Origin: Planctomycetota bacterium
Lineage (GTDB): Bacteria > Planctomycetota > Phycisphaerae > Phycisphaerales > UBA1924
DNA length: 10,171 nt
Direction: 5' to 3'
NCBI GenBank assembly: GCA_017303565.1
Contig: JAFLCM010000047.1
Coordinates: forward strand, 1-10,171
The notes beneath the pieces are model-generated. The model saw nothing but the letters and a program-made list of their open reading frames with translations. It had not been told where the DNA came from and made no database searches. The stretch's first letter is position 1; each line of letters begins with the position of its first letter. A program made the translations under genes and the position numbers. This document shows positions 1 through 5,238 of this stretch, piece after piece.

Positions 1-1084
1 CCACTTCCGCCACCACCGGAGTCCTCACCGTCGAGCCGGCATCCGGGGACGCCGCCCCGGCAGCAGCCCCGGCGCCGGCTCCCGCCGGACCCGTCGCCGC
101 CTCTTCCCCCGTCACCGTGCTGACCGAGCCTTCCTTCTTCGCAAGCCCCACCGCCGGCGGCGTCAGAATCGCCGGGTTCCGGTGCGCCCCCGCCAGACGC
201 AACTCCGCCAGCTTCAGCGTGATGAAGTAGTCGTACACCGCCAGCAGCAGGCAGAACCGGAACCCCGTCGCCCCATCAAGGAAACCCAGACGGAAGATGT
301 ACATGTAGAAGAACCGGAACAGCCCGCTCAACGGCAGATACGGCAGCACATGCAGCTTCAGCCAGCGACGGAACGCGATCCCGCGCTCCAGCCGGCTCGC
401 ACGCTTCGACGAAACCCGCAGCTGCTCCTTGATGATCTCCCGCGCCTCGAGCGTCGAGTAACGGTTGTGCTTCGCGATCCAGTGCTCGAGCCCGCGCCGG
501 TCCTCGTGCAGCATGATCTCGTTGAGCCGGCGCGTCTCGCCGTCAACCACCATGTGCTCGTGGACCTCACGGTCCTCGTACCGCGCCTTGCCACGCTTGA
601 AAAACCGCAGGTTGTACGACGGGTAGAACCCGCAGTGACGGATCGGCCTCCCCATGAAGTGCGGCAGCCGGTTCACGTAGAACCCGCCCTCCGCCACCTG
701 CGCCGGGTCCATCTTCGCGATCGCCATCATCTCGTCCCGCAGCGCTGCCGTGATCGCCTCGTCCGCGTCGAGAATGAACAGCCAGTCCGACTCCCACGCC
801 AGGTTGTCCAGCGCCCAGTTCTTCTGCCGCGCGTACCCCAGCCACGGCTGGACCACCACCTCCGCACCCATCGACGCCGCGATCTCACGCGTCCGGTCCG
901 TCGACTCGGAGTCCACCACCCAGATCCGGTCCGCCCAACCCACCACGCTCTTCAGCGCGTGCGGGAGGTTCACTTCCTCGTTGAACGTCGGGATCAGGAT
1001 CGAGATGTTCGAACGCTTCGCGCCACCGGGCCTCTGCCCCTCGGCTCGGTTCAACGCGGCGGGATCGACGGCGGTGGTGCTCAA
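1..1084 (-). CDS. Family 2 glycosyltransferase, WaaE/LgtF-like (3' end outside window)
   Basis: This is probably a cytoplasmic, membrane-associated inverting glycosyltransferase that adds a sugar from a nucleotide-sugar to a lipopolysaccharide-core or exopolysaccharide acceptor. The GT-A fold is visible from about residue 26 (NISILIPTFNEE), followed by VDSESTDRT with the nucleotide-binding Asp58, and the metal-binding DADE at 106-109. The region FYPSYNLRFFKRG to VHEHM (about 153-178) is typical of the WaaE/LgtF group. A hydrophobic stretch lies at about 275-292. From about residue 317 the protein becomes a low-complexity Ala/Gly/Pro tail that runs off the window edge; 361 residues are visible. 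The frame is closed upstream by a TGA at 1112-1114 and contains no ATG. I chose the TTG at 1084 because GGAG lies 5 bases before it; the TTG at 1054 has no such site. It is the last visible gene of the minus-strand cluster. Family assignment is firm; the sugar and acceptor cannot be told. Confidence 0.88.
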   Translation of the reverse strand, partial: MSTTAVDPAALNRAEGQRPGGAKRSNISILIPTFNEEVNLPHALKSVVGWADRIWVVDSESTDRTREIAASMGAEVVVQPWLGYARQKNWALDNLAWESDWLFILDADEAITAALRDEMMAIAKMDPAQVAEGGFYVNRLPHFMGRPIRHCGFYPSYNLRFFKRGKARYEDREVHEHMVVDGETRRLNEIMLHEDRRGLEHWIAKHNRYSTLEAREIIKEQLRVSSKRASRLERGIAFRRWLKLHVLPYLPLSGLFRFFYMYIFRLGFLDGATGFRFCLLLAVYDYFITLKLAELRLAGAHRNPAILTPPAVGLAKKEGSVSTVTGEEAATGPAGAGAGAAAGAASPDAGSTVRTPVVAEV

Positions 1085-1133
1085 CGCGGCTCCGGGAAGG
1101 TCCGATATCCATCACGGCGACTGGCCGTTTCGC

Positions 1134-1139
1134 AGTATA
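1134..1139 (-). promoter_or_regulatory. Possible -10 box for the family 2 glycosyltransferase
   Basis: The minus strand reads TATACT inside GATATACT, a five-of-six match to the sigma-70 -10 consensus, about 50 bases before the TTG start at 1084. It is one of very few AT-rich spots in this GC-rich gap. No convincing -35 box sits 16-18 bases upstream, so this is weak evidence that the gene has its own promoter in addition to any read-through from the deacetylase. Confidence 0.27.
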
Positions 1140-1176
1140 TCGGTCGCGTCACCATCCCCCTGAACCCCCAAAAGAA

Positions 1177-1233
1177 CCCCGAGCGTCAGCGAATGGGCCC
1201 CCGCCTTAACGAGCCCCGAGCGTCACCGAGGGG
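1177..1233. repeat. Direct repeat CCCCGAGCGTCASCGA, two copies
   Basis: Two 16-base copies lie at 1177-1192 (CCCCGAGCGTCAGCGA) and 1214-1229 (CCCCGAGCGTCACCGA), differing at one base and spaced 37 bases apart start to start. The second copy is followed by GGGG. The pair fills most of the 163-base gap between the deacetylase stop and the glycosyltransferase start, together with the linker CTTAACGAG. From memory, similar motifs are scattered in planctomycete genomes; I could not check this. It has no coding role that I can see. Confidence 0.6.
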
Positions 1234-1247
1234 ACGCCGAACCCACC

Positions 1248-2237
1248 TCACCCCGCACCCCCTCGCCGGTGCAGCGGCGGGAAACCCTCCCGCTCCAGCA
1301 CCTCCGCGCACGTCGCAAACTTCCGCGTCGACAAGAGGTGCCGCAGCTTCCCCTCCGTCGTCTTCATCCCCGTGTAGCACTTGAACCGCCGCTTGAGCGG
1401 CATCGGCACCCGCGGGCAGTCCACCTCGAAATCCCGCGGGTGCAGGTAGATCACCACCGGCACGTTCTTCCTCTCGAACTGCCGGAACCCCCGCTCGATC
1501 ATGAACCGCGGCAGGAACCGCATGTACCCGCCGCCCGAGAACGGGATCGGCGCCGGTCCGTACCGCTGGATGCTCATCGGCAACTCCGGCATCACCCGAC
1601 CCGAAGGCGTCGTCACGTCGTGCGCCCCCTGCACGCACGGGTACCCGCCGTGACCCCGCGGCGCCGGAAACAGCGACGCGTCGTACGTCAGCCCCAGATC
1701 AAGCATCACATCGAACGCCCACTCCGTCCCCGGCGTGATCGAGAACGACGGCGCCCGGAACCCCCGGACCGGCCCGCCGATCTGGTCCGACAGCACGTCG
1801 ATCGAACGCTTCATGTCCGCCCGGAACTCCTCGGGCGAAAGGTCGTACACCTTCCGGTGCCAGTACGAGTGCGTGCCGACCTCATGCCCCGCCGCGTGCG
1901 CCGCCTTCGCGATCTCCGGGTACCGCTCCGCCACCCACCCCAGCATGAAGAACGTTGCCTTGTGACCGTACTCCCCGACCAGATCGATGATCCACCGCGT
2001 CCGCTTCACGACGATCGACGGCCACGTATCCCACTTCGCCGGGTCCGCCACCGCCTCAATCTCCACCATGTGGAACCAGTCCTCGATGTCGAAGGACAGC
2101 GAGTGCACGGGGGGAGCGTGGGAAGGGGGAGGTGGGGAGGGGGCAGGCGGAAAGGCGCGAGGTGGCGAGTGGCGAATGGCGAATGGACCGGAAGCGGTCG
2201 AGGTTTCTTCGGGAGTTGAGAGTGGTTCTTGAGCCAT
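1248..2237 (-). CDS. Polysaccharide deacetylase, PEP-CTERM/XrtA-locus type
   Basis: This is a carbohydrate esterase family 4 (NodB-fold) enzyme that would remove N-acetyl groups from an exopolysaccharide, using a divalent metal. Visible motifs are SFDIED (Asp50, Asp53), THSYWH with metal ligands His123 and His127, GFRAPSFS (Arg161), and YLHPRDFEVDCPR around His266. The SFDxEDWF opening and the HP-x(4,5)-D-x-PR signature, followed by a kL-x-xLL and F-x-T-x-x-EVL ending, match the subfamily described as TIGR03006 with a DUF3473-type C-terminus, which normally travels with exosortase/PEP-CTERM polysaccharide loci. Length is 329 residues. Members usually begin only a few residues before the SFDxED motif. 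Here about 43 extra Pro-rich residues come first, encoded partly by a heptamer repeat. The annotated start is the ATG 24 bases after the upstream stop; GTG at 2108 is an alternative nearer the family norm, but neither has a good ribosome-binding site. Function is firm; the start is uncertain. Confidence 0.9.
   Translation of the reverse strand: MAQEPLSTPEETSTASGPFAIRHSPPRAFPPAPSPPPPSHAPPVHSLSFDIEDWFHMVEIEAVADPAKWDTWPSIVVKRTRWIIDLVGEYGHKATFFMLGWVAERYPEIAKAAHAAGHEVGTHSYWHRKVYDLSPEEFRADMKRSIDVLSDQIGGPVRGFRAPSFSITPGTEWAFDVMLDLGLTYDASLFPAPRGHGGYPCVQGAHDVTTPSGRVMPELPMSIQRYGPAPIPFSGGGYMRFLPRFMIERGFRQFERKNVPVVIYLHPRDFEVDCPRVPMPLKRRFKCYTGMKTTEGKLRHLLSTRKFATCAEVLEREGFPPLHRRGGAG
2109..2143 (+). other. 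G-quadruplex-type motif in the 5' end of the deacetylase gene
   Basis: Five G-runs occur in order on the plus strand: 2109-2114, 2120-2122, 2125-2129, 2134-2137 and 2139-2143, with loops of 5, 2, 4 and 1 bases. This satisfies the G3+N1-7 pattern. It lies in the template strand of the deacetylase gene, in the part coding for the Pro-rich segment (about residues 31-43). Folding is inferred from the pattern only. Confidence 0.5.
2163..2193 (+). repeat. Heptamer repeat array (TGGCGAR)3 plus TGGACCGGAA, copy 1
   Basis: Three tandem heptamers (TGGCGAG, TGGCGAA, TGGCGAA) are followed by TGGACCGGAA. The array lies antisense within the start of the deacetylase frame and encodes its residues GPFAIRHSP. 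It is the partner of the inverted copy at 2633-2670 on the other side of the four-helix-bundle gene. The pattern resembles the short tandem heptanucleotide repeats known from cyanobacterial and other genomes. Confidence 0.8.
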
Positions 2238-2260
2238 GAGCGCGGAGAACGCTGCCAGAA

Positions 2261-2650
2261 TCAGTTGCCGCCCAGGGAGCGTATGAGCGAGCGGATCATT
2301 CGGCCCTCACGGTCCGTCATCGCCAGGATCGGACTCACTGAGTCACGTGAGGCGAGTTCGATCCGCTCCGCCAGGAGCAGCTGCGTCTCCACCTCTTTCA
2401 GGCTGCCCTGCGCGATCCGAAGGAACCGAACAAACTCGCCGGTCTGATCACGCCCCCAGCCCTCGGCGATGTTGAACGGGATGGACGCCGCAGCCCTCCT
2501 GATCTGAGAGGTCATGCCGAACAGCTCCTCCCGCGGGAACCCTCGGGTCAGGAGGTGGCACGCGGCCGCGATGTCCATCCCGAGCTGCCACACATCGAGG
2601 TCCTGGTAGCCTCGAAACTGGTGGGGGGCTTGTTCCGGTCCACTCGCCAT
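2261..2650 (-). CDS. Four-helix-bundle protein, 23S rRNA intervening-sequence (S23/IVP) family
   Basis: This 129-residue protein matches the family known as 23S rRNA intervening-sequence protein (PF05635, TIGR02436). Its core is YQDLDVWQLGMDIA (about 15-28), FPREELFGMTSQIRRAA (about 38-54), SIPFNIAEGWGRD (57-69) and FVRFLRIAQGSLKEVETQL (73-91), laid out as amphipathic helices. Length is normal for the family. The molecular role is not established; relatives include Avd proteins of diversity-generating retroelements, but no reverse transcriptase or template/variable repeat is present here. The ATG lies inside a heptamer repeat, so the N-terminus MASGPEQ is repeat-encoded. The gene begins 22 bases after the formyltransferase stop and ends 24 bases before the deacetylase ATG, so it would be co-transcribed. 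It has no obvious connection with polysaccharide synthesis, and the flanking inverted repeats suggest that it arrived as a unit. Confidence 0.9.
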   Translation of the reverse strand: MASGPEQAPHQFRGYQDLDVWQLGMDIAAACHLLTRGFPREELFGMTSQIRRAAASIPFNIAEGWGRDQTGEFVRFLRIAQGSLKEVETQLLLAERIELASRDSVSPILAMTDREGRMIRSLIRSLGGN

Positions 2651-2670
2651 TGGCCACTCGCCATTCGCCG
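2633..2670 (-). repeat. Heptamer repeat array (TGGCGAR-type) plus TGGACCGGAA, copy 2 (inverted)
   Basis: Read on the minus strand this is CGGCGAA, TGGCGAG, TGGCCAA, TGGCGAG, then TGGACCGGAA. It is in inverted orientation to the array at 2163-2193 and shares the same ten-base end. It begins one base past the formyltransferase stop (2672-2674) and contains the start codon (2648-2650) of the four-helix-bundle gene. The two copies bracket a segment of about 508 bases. Confidence 0.8.
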
Positions 2671-2671
2671 T

Positions 2672-3481
2672 TCAAGAGAACCGATGCCCGTGCGAACGGA
2701 ACCGCCGCACGTCCTCCGCCGTCGGCGTCGAGAAATGGGTCAGCTTGCTCGCGTCGTTCTCCATCACCGGGCACTCGACCCCCCGCGCCGCCGCGTCCTC
2801 CACCACCCGCACGCACTCCAGGATGCACTCCGCCGCCAGGTCCTTCGACCGCGCCATCACATCCTCCAGCGTGTCGTGCGCCCAGATGCGGTACTTCTTC
2901 TGCACCACGATCGGCCCGTTGTCGAGCTTCGCGTCCACGAAGTGAACGCTCACCCCGCCCTCTTTCTCCCCGTTCGCCAGCGTCCAGAACGACGGCATCA
3001 GCCCGCGGTACTTCGGCAACAGCGCCCCGTGGCAGTTCACGATCCCGTACTTCGTCTGCTCGCGCAGCTTCTTCTTGTACAGCTGCGTCCCCGAGATCGA
3101 CACGATGAACTCGACCCCCTTTTCCCGCAGGTGCGCCAGGAACTCCTCGCTGTTCACGTCGCACGGCCCCGTCACCGGCACCCCGTACTTCCTCGCCACC
3201 GCCCGGATCGAGTAGCACTTCTTCGTCGAGCCCATCAGGTCGTTCACGACCTTGCCCATCACCTTGCACCAGCCCTGCTGCCAGCACTTGCGGAAGAAAT
3301 ACACCGGCCCGTAGATCCGGTAGAAATCCCCCAGCGTCTGCAGGAACGTCTTCTTCGCCTGCGTGATCGGCTGGAGATTGATCCCCGCCGTCGAGTCCGC
3401 GTAGTCACGCAGGTACTTGTCCAGCACCTTGGTGAGGAGCGCGCCCTCATCTTGGATGAAAACGTACTTTGTCAGTGTCAT
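2672..3481 (-). CDS. Formyltransferase-fold enzyme, probably sugar N-formyltransferase
   Basis: This 269-residue protein has the N10-formyltetrahydrofolate-dependent formyltransferase fold (PF00551). The motif GIVNCHGALLPKYRG carries Asn149 and His151, and KLDNGPIV carries Asp187; together they form the Asn-His-Asp catalytic triad seen in methionyl-tRNA formyltransferase (HGSLLPxxRG, then LDxG). A helical segment of about residues 50-80 (GDFYRIYGPVYFFRKC) is more like the stand-alone formyltransferases found in polysaccharide clusters than like true Fmt, and the C-terminal Fmt tRNA-binding domain is absent. The likely reaction is N-formylation of an amino sugar, for example a nucleotide-linked 4-amino sugar, but the substrate is inferred from context. 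The ATG at 3481 fits the start of the conserved region (MTLTKYVFIQDEG); the open frame continues upstream only through repeat sequence. It has no strong ribosome-binding site, and a CCGCGGAG repeat lies 9 bases upstream. Confidence 0.82.
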   Translation of the reverse strand: MTLTKYVFIQDEGALLTKVLDKYLRDYADSTAGINLQPITQAKKTFLQTLGDFYRIYGPVYFFRKCWQQGWCKVMGKVVNDLMGSTKKCYSIRAVARKYGVPVTGPCDVNSEEFLAHLREKGVEFIVSISGTQLYKKKLREQTKYGIVNCHGALLPKYRGLMPSFWTLANGEKEGGVSVHFVDAKLDNGPIVVQKKYRIWAHDTLEDVMARSKDLAAECILECVRVVEDAAARGVECPVMENDASKLTHFSTPTAEDVRRFRSHGHRFS

Positions 3482-3490
3482 GGCTTTCAG

Positions 3491-3520
3491 TTCACCGCGG
3501 AGGCGCGGAGTTCGCGGGGC
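3491..3520 (+). repeat. CCGCGGAG-type interspersed repeat, copy R1
   Basis: The plus strand begins TTCACCGCGGAGGCGCGGAG and continues TTCGCGGGGC, with a period of 8-9 bases. It sits just upstream of the formyltransferase start and faces copy R2 at 3615-3636 in the opposite orientation. The same text recurs at 4894-4920. Confidence 0.75.
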
Positions 3521-3597
3521 TGGATTGGATGTACCGCGAAAGCGCGGTTCTCGAAGATCCACGAGTCGGACGGCCGGTGGGCGCTCCAGTCATGACC

Positions 3598-4881
3598 TCA
3601 TGCATCACGCCGCGCCCCCCGCGTCTCCGCGGTGATTCCCGCTTCGACGATCGTGCAAAAGGCCCCGCACAACGCCGACTTGCTCATCTGCTGATCGATG
3701 TACGCCTTCGCCCGGCGTCCCATCTCCTGCAGCCGCTCGGGCGGCAGCGCCGCGATCTCCCGCAGCGTCTTCACCGCCCCCTCCACGTCGCCGTGCTTGA
3801 TGTGCCAGCCCACCCCGTGGTCCTTGATGATGTCGCTCGCGTGGCACGGGTCCGGCGCCACCAAGAGGATCGGCCGGCCCACCGCCATCGCCCCATAGAT
3901 CTTGCACGGGTGAACCACGCCAACCACGTCGTTCCCCACCGTCACCAGGTGAACGTCCGCCGCGCTCAGCGAAAACGCCAGGTCCTTGAACGGCTGGTAC
4001 GGCATCGACCGGATGTTCCCCGGCGACTTCTCCTTGATCGTCTGGTCGACTTCCTTCTTGCCCACACCGCCACCGATGAACATGAGCAGCGTCCCCGCGT
4101 CGCCCGCGGCCTTCTCCCCGTCCATCTTCAGCCCCGCCTGCAGCAGCGTCGTCACCGGCGTCGAGTACCCGTGGTTCCCCGAGTACATGAACACGAACTT
4201 CCCGTTCAGCCCGTGCTTCTCCCGGAACCAGTTCTTCTCGTGCGGGATGTCGTCCAGCGCCTCCTCGTGAGGCCACGGCGGCATGATCGTCACCCGCGCC
4301 CTCACCCGTTCCGCTTCCGCCGGTGACAGCTTCTTGTACAGCCGCTCAGCCATGAACCGGTCGAGCGGCACGATCTCCGCCGACCGCCGCAGCACGAACC
4401 GCTGCAGCGCGTTCAAGACCCTCGCCGCAAGGGAGTCCGCCCGCATCTTCCCGAGTTCGATCATCTGGTCGGGGTTCAGATCCATCACCCAGTAGGTGAT
4501 CGGCACCCCCCGCAAGGAGTGCGCCAGCCCCGCCGCGAACCCGCACATCGGCGGCGACGTGCTCACCAGGATCTTCTTCAGGCCCCGCGTCGTCAGCCCC
4601 GCCCAGATGCAGTGCAGCATGAAGATCAGCATCGCCGTCGCTCGGATCGGGATCGACTTCTTCCCGAACGACGACCACCGCACCCGGTGCACGTCCACCC
4701 CGTCACGCTTCTCGTAACGCTCGTACCTGATCGTCGGGTCGTCGTAGCCGCGGTCGGCGGTGATGACCTTCACGCGGTGCCCGCGCTTCACCAGCTCCGC
4801 CGCCACGTCGTGCATGTGCTGCCCCACGCTCGCGGGGTCGGGCGGATACACCTGAGAGAGGATGAGGATCGTGTCAGACAT
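3598..4881 (-). CDS. Family 4 glycosyltransferase, WbuB/WcaI-like
   Basis: This is a retaining GT-B glycosyltransferase of 427 residues, probably acting on the cytoplasmic face of the inner membrane in exopolysaccharide or O-antigen assembly. The N-terminal domain opens with ILILSQVYPPDPASVGQH (5-22) and includes RGHRVKVITA (33-42) and STSPPMCGFAAGLAHSLRGVP (108-127). MDLNPDQM (133-140) is typical of WbuB/WcaI relatives. The C-terminal donor-binding domain includes FMYSGNHGYS (231-240), PYQPFKDL (294-301) and GVVHPCKIYGAMAVGRPILL (321-340), where the usual EX7E-type Glu is replaced as in WbuB (SKIYG). I chose the ATG at 4881 because it immediately precedes the conserved strand; an upstream in-frame ATG at 4920 would add only repeat-encoded residues. 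The last residues, ITAETRGARRDA, are encoded by repeat R2, so the native C-terminus may have been altered. An intrinsic terminator lies upstream, which implies a promoter of its own that I could not identify. Confidence 0.9.
   Translation of the reverse strand: MSDTILILSQVYPPDPASVGQHMHDVAAELVKRGHRVKVITADRGYDDPTIRYERYEKRDGVDVHRVRWSSFGKKSIPIRATAMLIFMLHCIWAGLTTRGLKKILVSTSPPMCGFAAGLAHSLRGVPITYWVMDLNPDQMIELGKMRADSLAARVLNALQRFVLRRSAEIVPLDRFMAERLYKKLSPAEAERVRARVTIMPPWPHEEALDDIPHEKNWFREKHGLNGKFVFMYSGNHGYSTPVTTLLQAGLKMDGEKAAGDAGTLLMFIGGGVGKKEVDQTIKEKSPGNIRSMPYQPFKDLAFSLSAADVHLVTVGNDVVGVVHPCKIYGAMAVGRPILLVAPDPCHASDIIKDHGVGWHIKHGDVEGAVKTLREIAALPPERLQEMGRRAKAYIDQQMSKSALCGAFCTIVEAGITAETRGARRDA
3615..3636 (-). 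repeat. CCGCGGAG-type interspersed repeat, copy R2
   Basis: Read on the minus strand it begins ATCACCGCGGAGACGCGGGG. It faces R1 across about 95 bases. It lies inside the 3' end of the family 4 glycosyltransferase gene and encodes its residues ITAETRGA. The TAETR reading is a familiar product of this type of repeat when it is translated. Confidence 0.75.
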
Positions 4882-4893
4882 GGTTCGGAGGGA

Positions 4894-4920
4894 TTCACCG
4901 TGGAGGCGCGGAGTTCGCAA
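4894..4920 (+). repeat. CCGCGGAG-type interspersed repeat, copy R3
   Basis: The plus strand reads TTCACCGTGGAGGCGCGGAG then TTCGCAA, nearly identical to R1. It lies 13 bases upstream of the family 4 glycosyltransferase ATG and faces R4. The pair encloses about 116 bases (4921-5036) that do not resemble the interior of the R1/R2 pair. Confidence 0.75.
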
Positions 4921-5036
4921 AGCAGTGCAGAACGAAATGGGCGGTAAAGGCGGGCCTGGGCGTCAACGCCACTCCGCCGAGCTGGTTTGGGGGGGCGGAG
5001 GGTAACGAATCCGCCCGCAGCCAAACACGCAAATCC

Positions 5037-5069
5037 CCTTCTCCGCGTTCTCCGCGTCTCCGCGGTGAA
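5037..5069 (-). repeat. CCGCGGAG-type interspersed repeat, copy R4
   Basis: Read on the minus strand it is TTCACCGCGGAGACGCGGAG followed by AACGCGGAGAAGG, the longest and most regular copy, with three near-identical 8-9 base units. It faces R3. Its TTCACC end overlaps the T-tract of the intrinsic terminator at 5068-5105. Confidence 0.78.
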
Positions 5070-5105
5070 AAAGATCGAGCCGATGCTCCCATGAACATCG
5101 GCTCG
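5068..5105 (-). terminator. Intrinsic terminator downstream of the epimerase gene
   Basis: On the minus strand a perfect 10-bp stem (CGAGCCGATG pairing with CATCGGCTCG; 5076-5085 with 5096-5105) with a 10-base loop is followed by ATC and then TTTTT (5072-5068). It lies about 135 bases after the epimerase stop at 5239. GC-rich stem plus U-tract is the classic rho-independent arrangement and is oriented to stop epimerase transcription before the family 4 glycosyltransferase gene. There is no matching T-run on the plus-strand side. Confidence 0.75.
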
Positions 5106-5139
5106 TTCGGTTTCTGAGTGGAATCCCGGCGTCAAGGTG

Positions 5140-5160
5140 GCGCCGGTCTCCGACCGGTGC
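5140..5160. repeat. Palindrome GCGCCGGT-N5-ACCGGTGC
   Basis: An 8-bp stem (one G-T wobble) with the 5-base loop CTCCG lies between the epimerase stop and the terminator. It has no T-run on either side, so it is more likely an interspersed palindromic repeat or a transcript-stabilising hairpin than a terminator. Confidence 0.45.
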
Positions 5161-5238
5161 TGACAGGCAGCCCACGAATCAGCGACCGCGCCGATCCGCC
5201 GCCGACGCCGCTCGGAGTCCGGCGCGACGCCTCTCACG

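Noticed and set aside
182..1384. Long plus-strand open frame of 400 codons opposite the glycosyltransferase and deacetylase
   Set aside because: It is Arg/Pro/His-rich with no domain and is the antisense shadow of two genes with clear motifs.
2163..2670. Diversity-generating retroelement, because the IVP family is related to Avd
   Set aside because: There is no reverse transcriptase and no template/variable repeat pair. The flanking repeats are short heptamer arrays.
2672..3562. Formyltransferase starting at the upstream ATG at 3562
   Set aside because: The extra 27 residues are encoded by the CCGCGGAG repeat (for example RTPRLRGEL) and precede the natural start of the fold.
4882..5036. Promoter for the family 4 glycosyltransferase around a TTGACG on the minus strand
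   Set aside because: No -10-like sequence lies 15-19 bases downstream of it, so it is probably chance.
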